The notes beneath the pieces are model-generated. The model was not told the origin of the DNA, ran no database searches, and saw nothing but the letters and a program-made list of their open reading frames with translations. A program made the position numbers and the translations under genes. Below are positions 1-8,048 of a DNA stretch of 64,000 nucleotides, piece after piece. Origin of the DNA: JAIESQ01 sp964495375 (lineage in GTDB: Bacteria; Planctomycetota; Planctomycetia; Pirellulales; JAEUIK01); NCBI GenBank assembly GCA_964495375.1, contig CAZBWM010000009.1, positions 1 to 64,000 of the forward strand. The letters are read 5' to 3'. Numbering within the stretch: position 1 is the first letter of the stretch; each line of letters begins with the position of its first letter.

Positions 1-99
1 ATGCGGCAACTCTACTCCGGGGCCAGCAATACATGCCCCGGCGGTCCAGGTCTCGGGTGGGCCGGCCGCCCGGGTACCCAGGCCGAAGCGGGGTGGGGC

Positions 100-204
100 T
101 TAGTTTTCAGTGGTTCGGTTTTCAGTTTTCAGTTGCGACTGCGAGCAATTCAACCAGCCGCAACGATTCTTGCTGAAAACTGAAAACTGCCTTCTGAAAA
201 CTAA
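100..204. repeat. Nested inverted repeat built from TTTTCAG units
   Basis: Two inverted pairs are nested. TTAGTTTTCAG at 100-110 is the exact reverse complement of 194-204. GTTTTCAGTTTTCAG at 118-132 is the exact reverse complement of 173-187. The central 40 bases are unrelated. The AT-rich TTTTCAG units contrast with the GC-rich surroundings. They look like a mobile or dispersed small repeat, or a large cruciform, rather than a coding or promoter element. I did not find another copy in this window. Confidence 0.75.
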
Positions 205-214
205 GCGCCAGCGC

Positions 215-253
215 AAAAAAAAACGGACGAAGCGCCGCGGGGCGCTTCGTCCG
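215..253 (-). terminator. Intrinsic terminator of the small lipoprotein gene
   Basis: A perfect 13-bp stem (224-236 paired with 241-253) with a 4-base loop is followed, on the minus strand, by nine consecutive T residues (complement of A at 215-223). It lies 57 bases beyond the stop codon of the lipoprotein gene, so it is a textbook Rho-independent terminator for that transcript. Confidence 0.93.
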
Positions 254-309
254 CTTGAATGTCGCATGCTCGCACGCGAACCCATAGATTCGGTGCAGGC
301 AGACCAGGC

Positions 310-459
310 TCAGCTGGCGGCGTCCGTGGCCGGGGCATCGGCCGGAGCGCTACCCGAGGTGGCTTCGGTGCCAGGCATGGTCGAGGCGGGCTCGCCTTCC
401 TTCTTGCAGCCAACAAAGCCAAGGCTCAACAACAGCGCCAACAGGGCGAGCTTCTTCAT
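310..459 (-). CDS. Small lipoprotein (49 aa)
   Basis: This predicted 49-residue lipoprotein starts MKKLALLALLLSLGFVGC, with two lysines, a hydrophobic core and an FVGC lipobox. Cleavage before Cys18 would leave a mature peptide of about 32 residues, rich in Ala, Thr, Pro, Glu and Asp and with no domain. I chose the ATG at 457-459 because it gives a normal signal peptide and has an AAGGA-type ribosome binding site just upstream; a longer frame to 516 would put 19 unlikely residues before the signal. Strong intrinsic termination downstream supports a real monocistronic gene. Function is unknown. Tiny acidic lipoproteins of this sort are common in planctomycetes, and no partner is evident nearby. 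Confidence 0.8.
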   Translation of the reverse strand: MKKLALLALLLSLGFVGCKKEGEPASTMPGTEATSGSAPADAPATDAAS

Positions 460-741
460 CTTAGAAGTCCTTACAATAGAACATGTGCGGTTCCGAGGAC
501 CAGAATCCACGGGCAACGTGCCGGGACCATCCTCTCAAACTACTAGAGACTCCGGCTCGCAGCTTTATTCCCGGGGCATTAGAATTTCTTTTACCCGGCT
601 CGGCGGGGGCTGGGGAATTGGCCCCCCAAACCGACCGGCTCTGCCTCACCCCAAGCGACGCTAGCAATTGGCGAATAACCGTTTAGGGAATTTTTTCGGG
701 AATAAAGGCCGCCAGGCGGGGCTCTTAGTGGGTAGGCGATC

Positions 742-1428
742 ATGATGTCCGATGGCCAAGGGCCTGAAACGACCAACCCACCGCCTGCCGAGGGCGGGGG
801 GGCCGGGCTGAGCAATACTGACTCGACCGGCGGCGGACCGGTCGACGTCACGCGTTTGGTCCTCGAGCATCACGTCGACGTCTACCGCTACGCCTATCGA
901 CTGGCCGGCTCGGTGGCCGATGCCGAAGACTTGACGCAGCAGACCTTTCTGTTGGCCCAGGCGCACCGTGCTCAGCTTCGCGATCCGGCCTTGGCGCGGC
1001 GGTGGTTGTTTTCGATCTTGAGGCACGAGTTTTTCCGCGGGCAGCGAAAGCAGCGGCCGACTCCCGCGGGCATGCTGGCCGACGTTTGCGATGCGGCTGT
1101 TGGGGCCGACGGACGACACGACGGAGCCATCGACCAGGAAGCCTTGCAACGGGCGCTCAACGAACTGCCCGACGAATTCAAGATTGTATTGCTGTTGTTC
1201 TACTTCGAGGAGCGTTCGTACCGGGAGATTGCCGAGGAGCTCGAACTGCCGCTGGGGACGGTGATGAGCCGGCTGTCGCGGGCCAAGTGCCACTTGCGCG
1301 GCAAACTGAGTGAGCTTGAACCAGCGGAGCGCGTGGCAACGAAAGACAAGGTGGGAGAGAAGTCGGGAGAGCCGAAGGCCAACGGCAAGCACTTACCCGC
1401 CAGCCCTCGCAGTCTGATCACGGAATGA
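742..1428 (+). CDS. ECF-type RNA polymerase sigma factor
   Basis: This is a 228-residue sigma-70 family protein of the extracytoplasmic-function type. Region 2 spans about residues 36-103, with the typical ADAEDLTQQTFL core, and region 4 spans about 133-187, with the helix-turn-helix YREIAEELELPLGTVMSRL. There is no region 3, as expected for ECF factors. It should direct RNA polymerase to a small regulon when released from its anti-sigma partner. The N-terminal 35 residues (Gly/Pro-rich) and the C-terminal 33 residues (charged) are extra to the core. Two ATGs lie side by side at 742 and 745. The next gene, 107 bases downstream on the same strand, encodes a one-pass membrane protein that fits the role of regulator. 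Target promoters cannot be read from this window. Confidence 0.92.
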   Translation: MMSDGQGPETTNPPPAEGGGAGLSNTDSTGGGPVDVTRLVLEHHVDVYRYAYRLAGSVADAEDLTQQTFLLAQAHRAQLRDPALARRWLFSILRHEFFRGQRKQRPTPAGMLADVCDAAVGADGRHDGAIDQEALQRALNELPDEFKIVLLLFYFEERSYREIAEELELPLGTVMSRLSRAKCHLRGKLSELEPAERVATKDKVGEKSGEPKANGKHLPASPRSLITE

Positions 1429-1535
1429 GAATCGCTACAGGATCGGGAAGAGGAAGACAGCCCGAGGATGCCAGTCACGGATTGCCAGTCAGAGGATGAC
1501 CGTCACGGAATGACCCTGCGGAAGGCCGGTGAATT

Positions 1536-2519
1536 ATGACCCACGACGAACAACTGATCGCAGCTCTCGATGCCTTGCGCAATCATGAAGAGCTTGCGCT
1601 GCCGGAGTTCGCCGAGTTGGCCCGGCATTTGGAGCAGCATCCCGAGGAAGCGGCCAAAGTCGATTACGCGCTGGAGTTTGATCGACGCGTGTCTTCGGCC
1701 CTGCACGAAGTGCCAGTGCCGCCGGGCCTGGCCGAACAACTTTTGGCACGGCTAGCCACGGCCGGTTTCGAGTCCCCGGCTAACATCGAGTCCCTCGTGC
1801 CGAGTCCGCTGGCCGGCATGATTGGCAGCACAATAGATCGTGCCGTCGACGAAGCGCACGCCCCCATCGTGACCGAGTCGGTGGTTGCCGCCGCGGTCGA
1901 TCGATTGTCGGCTGCCCCTACGAGCGAGCGCCCTTGGTCGCGTTTGCAGCTCAGTCGTCGCAGCCTTTCGATCCTCGCTGGCATCGCCGCGCTCGCGGCC
2001 CTCTTGCTCTGGGGAGTCTGGCCAACCGGTGAACTCGATCGCGACGGGATCGCATTAGAAGCCAATAGCGCCTTCGCGGAGCTGGCCGGGGCGAACGCGG
2101 TCGGCCGACCACTGGGTAGTGCTGACCGCGCGGCAGGCTTCCCCTATAGCGAGCAACTCAAGCGCTTTGCCGAGGTCCGCTGGCAACCGATCGAGCGATT
2201 TGTAGGCCGCCGCGGCGTGGCCTTCCAGTTGCGCTCGCCCGCCGGTGTGCTGGGGACGTTGTTCGTCGTCAAACTGCAAGGGGTGGTCCGCGCCCCGGCG
2301 CTCAACGCCGCGAGCCTGCCGCATCGGCCGACGATCTACAACGCCGGCTCTGGTGGCCTGACGACCGCCATCTGGCAAGAGCATGGTCACATGTTCGTGC
2401 TGGTGGTCGATGGCGATTCCCGCGCGTTCCGAGAGTTCCTGCCGACGGCACAAGCGGTGACGTTCTATTGGCCAGAAAATTACGACGTGCTTCTGGCCAC
2501 GCGGCGCGCGGCCGCGTAG
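1536..2519 (+). CDS. Probable membrane anti-sigma factor
   Basis: This 327-residue protein has a cytoplasmic N-terminal part of about 140 residues, rich in Glu, Ala and Leu helices. One transmembrane segment follows at about 143-163 (SILAGIAALAALLLWGVWP), then an outer domain of about 165 residues. Position right after an ECF sigma gene, and the one-pass topology with an N-terminal cytoplasmic helical region, are the grounds for calling it the anti-sigma factor. I do not see the zinc-binding HxxxCxxC motif of classical ZAS anti-sigma factors, so the sigma-binding mode is not shown by sequence. The outer domain might sense an envelope signal. The function is inferred from context. Confidence 0.7.
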   Translation: MTHDEQLIAALDALRNHEELALPEFAELARHLEQHPEEAAKVDYALEFDRRVSSALHEVPVPPGLAEQLLARLATAGFESPANIESLVPSPLAGMIGSTIDRAVDEAHAPIVTESVVAAAVDRLSAAPTSERPWSRLQLSRRSLSILAGIAALAALLLWGVWPTGELDRDGIALEANSAFAELAGANAVGRPLGSADRAAGFPYSEQLKRFAEVRWQPIERFVGRRGVAFQLRSPAGVLGTLFVVKLQGVVRAPALNAASLPHRPTIYNAGSGGLTTAIWQEHGHMFVLVVDGDSRAFREFLPTAQAVTFYWPENYDVLLATRRAAA

Positions 2520-2552
2520 GCAGCTCGCCGGCGTGGTTTCAATTCACATCGA

Positions 2553-2987
2553 TTACGGCACGCGCTGTTCGGTCTGAATTTTCAGTTGCGCAGCGGCGGC
2601 CGCCAGGCGCTGCTCGACCGCGGCCAGGTCGGGGTCGAGCCGCTCGGTGACGCGGCGACGGAGTAAATCGAGTTTCGACTGCGCCCGAGACTTGATCGCC
2701 GAGCCGCCAGCGTCGGGCTCGGTGGCGCCCGACAGCTCGCCGGCGATCTGCGTGCCTTGAAAGGCCCGCTCCAGCGACTCGACCTCGGCCAGGGTGGCGG
2801 AGCGTTCTTTGTCGAGCGCGGCCTTGGCCTGTGCCATGCGTTGTAGTTCAATTTGGGCATCCGGATGGGGAGCCGCTTGCAAAGCGGCCCGGGCGTCGTC
2901 GGCCGAGGTGATCGGATCGGCCGTGGGGGCGGCGGGTCCTCCGCAGCCGGCCAAGATCAGCGCGACGATAAGAAAAGGTCGACGCAT
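2553..2987 (-). CDS. Lipoprotein with coiled-coil-like body
   Basis: This 144-residue predicted lipoprotein begins MRRPFLIVALILAGCGGP, with an LAGC lipobox (Cys15). The mature part is almost entirely helical in character, rich in Ala, Gln, Glu, Arg and Leu (for example LAEVESLERAF and LAAVEQRLAAAAAQLK), so a short coiled coil is likely. The start at 2985-2987 is preceded by a strong AGGAGAC ribosome binding site. The gene ends 33 bases from the convergent anti-sigma gene and is divergent from the PQQ propeller gene. I recognise no family and propose no function beyond a membrane-anchored periplasmic helical protein. Confidence 0.8.
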   Translation of the reverse strand: MRRPFLIVALILAGCGGPAAPTADPITSADDARAALQAAPHPDAQIELQRMAQAKAALDKERSATLAEVESLERAFQGTQIAGELSGATEPDAGGSAIKSRAQSKLDLLRRRVTERLDPDLAAVEQRLAAAAAQLKIQTEQRVP

Positions 2988-3173
2988 CGGTCGGTCTCCT
3001 GCTTGTTGGGGTTCAATGCCCAGGGGAGTTTCAGGCAGCGGGCGAATAGCTTAGCGCTAGGAACGAGCGGCTGCCCCCTGACGTAGTCGCCAGCGCTGGC
3101 CCCGGTTTAGAATAGTGTCCTTATGGCATTCGCCCTGGCAAGTACGCTCCACAACCGCGCAGCGGAGAAGACG

Positions 3174-4673
3174 ATGTTGGTTAATCGCATTTTGCTCGGC
3201 GCCGTGTTGACGTTGTCGATGGCCGCCGCCGCGCGCGGGGAGAACTGGCCCCAGTTCCGCGGCCCGGCTGAAAACGGCATCCCCTCCGAGTCGCGGTTGC
3301 CGACCGAGTGGGGCCCCGACAAGAACATCGCCTGGCAGGTCGATCTGCCGGGCAAGGCGTGGTCGCAGCCGGTCGTCTGGGGCGATCGCATTTATGTCAC
3401 GACGGCGATCCCACAACCCCCGGCAACACCAGCCGCAGCGCCCGCAACCGAGCCGGCCGCGGGCGCAGGCGGTGGCGACGATGCTCCGGCGGCGAAGCCG
3501 GCGGAAGCGGCTGTACCCGCGGCGGCTCCGGCAACAGAACCTGCTCCCAGTGAAGCCGCGTCCCAAGATCCACCTGCCAATGGTGAATATCCCCGGCGCC
3601 GTGGTGGTGGCCGCGGGCGTGGAGGCTTCGGCTTCGGTGGCGAAACGCCCGACCAGGTCTATCGCTGGGAAGTGATGTGTCTCGATCGCGCGACGGGCAA
3701 GCCGATCTGGCAGCAGCTCGCCCACGAAGGGAAGCCGACGCTGCCAATCCATCGCACGAATACCTATGCGAGCGAAACGCCGGTCACCGACGGCGAGCGT
3801 GTCTACGTCTACTTCGGCATGATCGGTCTGTTCTGCTATGACACGAATGGTCAACTGCTGTGGAAGAAGGATCTCGGCAGCTTTCCGATGATGCTCGGCT
3901 GGGGAACGGGGAGCTCGCCCGCCCTCGACGGGGATCGGCTGTTCATCCAGTGCGACAACGAGAAGGAATCGTTCCTGGCGGCCTTCGACAAGCGCACGGG
4001 CGACGAGCTGTGGCGCGTGCCGCGTGATGAGAAATCGACCTGGGCGACTCCGTACATCTGGCGCAATAAAGTGCGCACCGAACTGGTCGCCGCCGGCGGT
4101 CGCAAGATGCGCGCCTACGATCCGGCGACGGGCGAACTGTTGTGGGAGTCGGGCAACGCCAAGGGGCGCTGCTCGGCCACGCCCGTCGGGACCGACGAGT
4201 TGCTGTACGTTGGCGTCGGCGGAGGTCCGGGCGGACTGGGCCCGCTGGTGGCCATTCGCGCCGGCGCCAAGGGTGACATCACGTTGCCCAAGGATCAGAA
4301 GTCGAGCGACGCGGTCGCCTGGCTGGTCGAACGATCGGGGCCGTCGATGGCTTCGCCCTTGGTCTATCAAGGATGCTTGTACGTGCTCGACCAAGGGGGC
4401 GGCATCGTCGGTTGCTACGACGCGGCGACCGGTGTGCAGCATTACCGCAAGCGAATCGACGGCGCCCGTGGCTTCACGTCTTCTCCGTGGGGCTACGATG
4501 GGCGCGTTTACTGCCTAGATGAAGAGGGGCAGACGTTCGTGCTGGCGACTGGCCCTGAGCTTAAGGTGCTGGCCGCGAACAAGCTCGACGACCGCTTCTG
4601 GTCATCGGTGGCCGTGGCGGGAGATCACCTCTTGCTGCGCGGCGTGCAGAAGCTGTACTGCATCGCGCCGTAG
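3174..4673 (+). CDS. Secreted PQQ-like beta-propeller protein
   Basis: This 499-residue exported protein has the planctomycete PQQ/BamB-like propeller fold. A signal peptide (MLVNRILLGAVLTLSMAAAA) precedes the hallmark ENWPQFRGPAENG. Repeated blade motifs follow, of the types DRATGKPIW, DKRTGDELWR, DPATGELLW and DAATGVQHY. An Ala/Pro-rich stretch and then an Arg/Gly-rich stretch (about residues 85-155) interrupt blade one or two and look like a disordered insertion. I chose ATG 3174 because it gives the signal peptide and has GGAGAAG upstream; an earlier ATG at 3123 does not. Such proteins may bind redox cofactors or act as scaffolds. Catalytic activity is not shown, and no PQQ-binding residues can be assigned with confidence. 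Confidence 0.88.
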   Translation: MLVNRILLGAVLTLSMAAAARGENWPQFRGPAENGIPSESRLPTEWGPDKNIAWQVDLPGKAWSQPVVWGDRIYVTTAIPQPPATPAAAPATEPAAGAGGGDDAPAAKPAEAAVPAAAPATEPAPSEAASQDPPANGEYPRRRGGGRGRGGFGFGGETPDQVYRWEVMCLDRATGKPIWQQLAHEGKPTLPIHRTNTYASETPVTDGERVYVYFGMIGLFCYDTNGQLLWKKDLGSFPMMLGWGTGSSPALDGDRLFIQCDNEKESFLAAFDKRTGDELWRVPRDEKSTWATPYIWRNKVRTELVAAGGRKMRAYDPATGELLWESGNAKGRCSATPVGTDELLYVGVGGGPGGLGPLVAIRAGAKGDITLPKDQKSSDAVAWLVERSGPSMASPLVYQGCLYVLDQGGGIVGCYDAATGVQHYRKRIDGARGFTSSPWGYDGRVYCLDEEGQTFVLATGPELKVLAANKLDDRFWSSVAVAGDHLLLRGVQKLYCIAP

Positions 4674-4700
4674 GGTAGTCAATGGCAGCTGGCGAAAGTG

Positions 4701-4755
4701 GGCCGTGGCACGGCCATCCTGGCCGTGTTCATCAGGGGCTGGAAGCCCCAGCCAC
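4701..4755. repeat. REP-like palindromic element
   Basis: Two small palindromes stand in tandem between genes. CACGGCC (4709-4715) is paired with GGCCGTG (4721-4727), and GGGGC (4735-4739) is paired with GCCCC (4745-4749), with outer GGCT/AGCC bases extending the second. This pattern of a 'GGCACGGCC..GGCCGTG' palindrome followed by 'GGGGCTGGAAGCCCC' resembles dispersed intergenic palindromes I associate with planctomycete genomes. It lies in the 171-base gap between the PQQ propeller and DUF3500 genes and could act as a transcript-end structure. Confidence 0.6.
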
Positions 4756-4844
4756 GAGCATTGGCGACTGGCGCTTTCGCGCGGCCGGCAGGCTATAATC
4801 CCGGTCCGCTTGAAATCGTGCCACCTTCCGGGGGATACCCACCG

Positions 4845-5894
4845 ATGCCACGCCCGCTATTCGTTTCGCTCTGCTTGTGCTTGTTGCTGACGATTGCGCG
4901 AACATCTCCCGCCGCCAAGGCCGGGACTAGCGCGGACGTCGGCGCCGCGATGACTGCCGCGGCGCAGAAATTCTTGAAGACGCTCGACGCCAAAGCGCTG
5001 GCCGTCGCCACGATGAAGTTCGACGACCCCGCGCGCGTCGACTGGCACAACATTCCCAAGCCGCAGCGCAAGGGCTTGCAGTTCCGCGACATGACGACCG
5101 ACCAACGGGCCGCTTGTCACGACCTGTTGCGCGCAGCGCTGAGCGACGTCGGCTTCGACAAGGCGCTCGCGATCATGGCGCTGGAGAATAACCTGCACGA
5201 GGGTGAAAAGGGGAAGGCCGGCAGCCCGCTGCGCGACCCTGAGCGTTACTTCCTGACAATCTTCGGCGAGCCGGCGGCCAAGGGAACTTGGGGCTGGAGC
5301 TTCGAGGGACATCATTTCTCGCTCAACTTCGTGATCGCCGATGGCGCCGTGGTAAGCGACACGCCGAGCTTCTGGGGAGCCAACCCCGCCACGGTGCGCA
5401 TCGAGGTGCCCGGGGGCCCCAAGCAGGGGACGCGCACGCTCGCTCAGGAAGAACAGTTGGCGCTCGACCTCGTGGCGAGCCTCGACGACGCGCAGCGCAA
5501 GTTGGCGTTGATCGCCGAACAGGCGCCGGCCGAATACCGCGCGGCCGGATTGCCACAACCGCCGCACACTGCACCTGAGGGTATCGCCGCCGAGAAGCTG
5601 ACCGAAGCGCAGCGAAAAACGCTGGTATCACTGTTGGAAACTTACAGCGGTAATCTCGCCGCGCCGTTGGCCGCCGCACGATTGGCGGAAATCAAGTCGG
5701 CCGGACTCGACCGCGTCTACTTCGCCTGGGCGGGGGCCACGAAGGCAGGTGAGCCGCACTACTATCGCGTGCAGGGGCCGACGTTCGTGTTGGAGTTGGT
5801 CAACTATCAATCCGACCCGGCCGGCAACCCGGCCAATCACATTCATTCGGTCTGGCGAAGTCTCAAGGGAGATTTCGGCATCACGAGTAAGTAG
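4845..5894 (+). CDS. Secreted DUF3500 family protein
   Basis: This 349-residue protein has an N-terminal signal peptide (MPRPLFVSLCLCLLLTIA) followed by a single DUF3500 domain. The family is recognisable from the 'W..IP..QRKGL....M...QR' block (residues about 63-85), the ERYFLTIFG and WGWSFEGHHFSLNF blocks, and the C-terminal HYYRVQGPTFVLEL and HIHSVWR blocks. The family has conserved histidines that suggest metal or cofactor binding, but its reaction is not established. The ATG at 4845 is chosen because it starts the signal peptide; in-frame sequence further upstream crosses the REP-like element. The glycosylase gene follows 49 bases downstream on the same strand. Confidence 0.85.
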   Translation: MPRPLFVSLCLCLLLTIARTSPAAKAGTSADVGAAMTAAAQKFLKTLDAKALAVATMKFDDPARVDWHNIPKPQRKGLQFRDMTTDQRAACHDLLRAALSDVGFDKALAIMALENNLHEGEKGKAGSPLRDPERYFLTIFGEPAAKGTWGWSFEGHHFSLNFVIADGAVVSDTPSFWGANPATVRIEVPGGPKQGTRTLAQEEQLALDLVASLDDAQRKLALIAEQAPAEYRAAGLPQPPHTAPEGIAAEKLTEAQRKTLVSLLETYSGNLAAPLAAARLAEIKSAGLDRVYFAWAGATKAGEPHYYRVQGPTFVLELVNYQSDPAGNPANHIHSVWRSLKGDFGITSK

Positions 5895-5943
5895 CGCACC
5901 GATCTGTGAACGTGCAAGTTGAAGTTCATCCGTCCAGCGGCTC

Positions 5944-6780
5944 TTGAGGTGCGCGTTGAAGTCACCCGTTGTTGATGCTGCCTCCCGGCAGAAGCAATTT
6001 CGCCAGGCGCTGGCGCGCGGTGCAAAGCACGTCGCGACTGCTTCGCCCGAGTTGGGGGCGTGGATCGCCGAGTGCGGGGCGTGTGGACTGCCGGTCGACT
6101 GGTCGCGCGGCTTGTACGAATCGCTGGTGCGGGCGATCGCCCATCAGCAACTGCACGGCAAGGCGGCCGCCACGATCCTCGGGCGCTTCGAGGCCGGCTT
6201 TCGCGGCGAGGGATTTCCCACGCCTGCGCAAGTTAAGCGGGCGCCGGTCGAAAAGTTGCGGCGAATGGGTTTTTCGGGCTCGAAGGTCACGGCCATTCAG
6301 GGGATCGCGGCGGCGGCGCTCTCGGGACAGATACCGGAGCGCGACGAAGCACACGAGCTGACGGACGACGAGCTGATTGCCCGGCTGACGGAGCTTAAGG
6401 GGGTGGGCCGCTGGACGGTCGAGATGCTGTTGATTTTCACGCTCGGCCGGCTCGACGTGATGCCGGCCGACGACTTCGGCGTGAGGCACGGCTTCAAGGT
6501 GCTGATGTCGCTAGACGAGATGCCCCACAAGCGACACCTGCTGGAACAGACCGAGTCGTGGCAGCCGTATCGCAGCATCGCGGCCTGGTACCTGTGGCGG
6601 CGGGCCGACGCAGCAAAGCTGACCAAGGATGCGGCGAAGCTGGAAAAGGATGCGGCGAAGCTGACAAAAACACCGGCGAACCTTGTAAAACCAGCCAAGG
6701 TAACGAAGCCGCCGAAGGTGGCCGCGCCCGTGAAGGCTGTCAAAGCGGCGAGCCAGCGCCCGCCACGCGGCGACAAGTGA
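5944..6780 (+). CDS. DNA-3-methyladenine glycosylase (AlkA-type, HhH-GPD)
   Basis: This is a base-excision repair glycosylase of the HhH-GPD superfamily that removes alkylated bases. The helix-hairpin-helix reads LTELKGVGRWTVEMLL, and the catalytic aspartate lies in the following MPADDFGVRHG segment, near residues 148-185. YESLVRAIAHQQLHGKAA is the usual entry block of the domain. The core ends near residue 220. A lysine- and alanine-rich tail of about 58 residues follows, starting with three DAAKL(T/E)K repeats and continuing as PAKV/PPKV repeats, resembling a histone H1-like nonspecific DNA-binding tail. The start is uncertain: only TTG codons (5944 or 5956) precede the conserved part. The next gene begins 10 bases after the stop. 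Confidence 0.88.
   Translation: MRCALKSPVVDAASRQKQFRQALARGAKHVATASPELGAWIAECGACGLPVDWSRGLYESLVRAIAHQQLHGKAAATILGRFEAGFRGEGFPTPAQVKRAPVEKLRRMGFSGSKVTAIQGIAAAALSGQIPERDEAHELTDDELIARLTELKGVGRWTVEMLLIFTLGRLDVMPADDFGVRHGFKVLMSLDEMPHKRHLLEQTESWQPYRSIAAWYLWRRADAAKLTKDAAKLEKDAAKLTKTPANLVKPAKVTKPPKVAAPVKAVKAASQRPPRGDK
6607..6669 (+). repeat. Three 21-bp tandem repeats inside the glycosylase tail
   Basis: Three in-frame copies of a 21-base unit (6607-6627, 6628-6648, 6649-6669) encode DAAKLTK, DAAKLEK and DAAKLTK. The units differ at a few positions, so the array is not brand new. It extends the basic C-terminal tail of the DNA glycosylase. Confidence 0.85.
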
Positions 6781-6790
6781 CTCTTCTCCT

Positions 6791-7732
6791 ATGAACGACT
6801 TCGGACTTCCTGCACGATTGATCGCCGACGGCGCGAAGTTGCGCACGGCCGCCACGGTCTGTTTTCTGGAAGGACCCGCCTGGCACCCGAGTGGCGATTT
6901 ATTTGTCAGCGATATCGCCGGCAACCGCATCTTGAAAATTGCGCCGGATGGCGCGACGTCGGTTTTTCGCGCCGATAGCGGACGGACCAACGGCAACACC
7001 TTTGACGCAGGGGGTCGCCTCGTCAGTTGCGAAGGCTCGGAGTTCGGACCCGGCGGACGGCGGCGCGTGGTGCGCACCGATTTGGCGACGGGTGAAGTCG
7101 AGGTGCTCGCCGATCGCTTCGAGGGCAAACGGTTCAACGCGCCGAACGACGTCTGTGTCGACCGGCGCGGCCGCGTCTGGTTCACCGATCCGTATTATTG
7201 GACCGACCGCGCCAGCCTGGAGATGGGGGCGGAAGCGGTCTACTGCCTCGACGGCACCGATCTGCGGCGCGCGGTGAGCCAACCACAGATCGAGCGCCCC
7301 AACGGGCTGGCGATCACGCCGGACGACAACACGTTGTACCTTGTCGACAACCACAATGTCGCCGGGGGGAATCGCAAGATCTGGGCTTTTGACGTCGCGG
7401 CGGACGGTCAGCTCACCAGTCAGCGGCTAGTCTATGACTTCGGCCTCGGTCGCGGTGCCGACGGCATGCGGCTCGATCGCGAGGGGAACCTGTGGGTGGC
7501 CGCCGGTGTGAACAAGGCGCGCGGGCCACACGAAAGCGCTGATGTGCCGGCCGGCGTGTATGTGATCACGCCGCAAGGCAAGCTGCTGGGGTCAATCCCC
7601 ATCCCCGAGGACACGGTGACAAATCTCACGTTCGGTGGGCCGGATTTCAAAACGCTGTTTGTCACCGCCGGCAAGACGGTCTTCAAACTGCAAGTTGAAG
7701 TGTCGGGCTATTCGCTGTTTCCGGCACTGTGA
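6791..7732 (+). CDS. SMP-30/gluconolactonase-like beta-propeller enzyme
   Basis: This 313-residue protein of the SMP-30/gluconolactonase/LRE family forms a six-bladed propeller with one divalent metal site, usually hydrolysing sugar lactones. The expected metal ligands can be read: Glu in FLEGPAWH near residue 27, Asn in FNAPNDVCVD near 118, Asn in RPNGLAITPD near 170, and Asp in RGADGMRLD near 220. No signal peptide is present, so it is probably cytoplasmic. It starts at ATG 6791, 10 bases after the glycosylase gene, so the two may be cotranscribed although no functional link is obvious. The true substrate is not evident; a gluconolactone-type or other lactone is the family expectation. Confidence 0.88.
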   Translation: MNDFGLPARLIADGAKLRTAATVCFLEGPAWHPSGDLFVSDIAGNRILKIAPDGATSVFRADSGRTNGNTFDAGGRLVSCEGSEFGPGGRRRVVRTDLATGEVEVLADRFEGKRFNAPNDVCVDRRGRVWFTDPYYWTDRASLEMGAEAVYCLDGTDLRRAVSQPQIERPNGLAITPDDNTLYLVDNHNVAGGNRKIWAFDVAADGQLTSQRLVYDFGLGRGADGMRLDREGNLWVAAGVNKARGPHESADVPAGVYVITPQGKLLGSIPIPEDTVTNLTFGGPDFKTLFVTAGKTVFKLQVEVSGYSLFPAL

Positions 7733-7774
7733 CGCGCTCGGTCGGCGCTAGTTTGCAGCGCGCCGGCGATCGGA

Positions 7775-7969
7775 CTACGAGCCCAATAACGCCACGAGGG
7801 CGACCGTCAGCGTCATTCCCAGAAAGCCCAGCATCACGATCGACACCAGGACGGTGGTCACCGTGGTCCAGGTGTAGGCGTCTTCCTCGCGCATGCGCTG
7901 TTCTTCGCCAGGCGAAAAGTAAGGCTTGGCCGCATGGACCGTGGCATTGAATTGGTTAACCGTTGCCAT
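7775..7969 (-). CDS. Small one-pass membrane protein (64 aa)
   Basis: This 64-residue protein has a polar N-terminal half (residues 1-32, with YFSPGEEQRMREEDAYTW) and one long hydrophobic segment (about 34-62), so the tail anchors it in the membrane. The ATG at 7967-7969 has a strong AGGAG ribosome binding site seven bases upstream. A convincing sigma-54-type promoter (8049-8064) lies about 70 bases before the start. I recognise no family. Because the adjacent gene encodes an orphan Fis-type DNA-binding protein with the same kind of promoter, both may belong to an RpoN-dependent response. Confidence 0.8.
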   Translation of the reverse strand: MATVNQFNATVHAAKPYFSPGEEQRMREEDAYTWTTVTTVLVSIVMLGFLGMTLTVALVALLGS

Positions 7970-8048
7970 CGCAATCTCCTCCGATCAGTGAAGCTTTGTT
8001 GGAGCCGCGCCGTCACACCGATGCGGCGCTGGCGCGATCACTGCCGAG

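Larger units (their letters stand above)
1..309. other. Intergenic left edge with inverted repeats and a terminator
   Basis: I see no convincing gene here. The only open frames are short, GC-driven and without a ribosome binding site or recognisable domain. The stretch holds a nested inverted repeat (100-204) and a strong intrinsic terminator for the small lipoprotein gene on the minus strand (215-253). Both are listed separately. Confidence 0.6.

Noticed and set aside
661..1392. Long minus-strand open frame opposite the ECF sigma gene
   Set aside because: Antisense to a clear sigma factor; composition is Arg/Pro/Gln-rich with no domain. High GC leaves such frames open by chance.
3057..4442. 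Minus-strand open frame of 461 codons opposite the PQQ propeller
   Set aside because: Shadow of a well-supported gene; sequence rich in Arg, His and Ala with no recognisable family.
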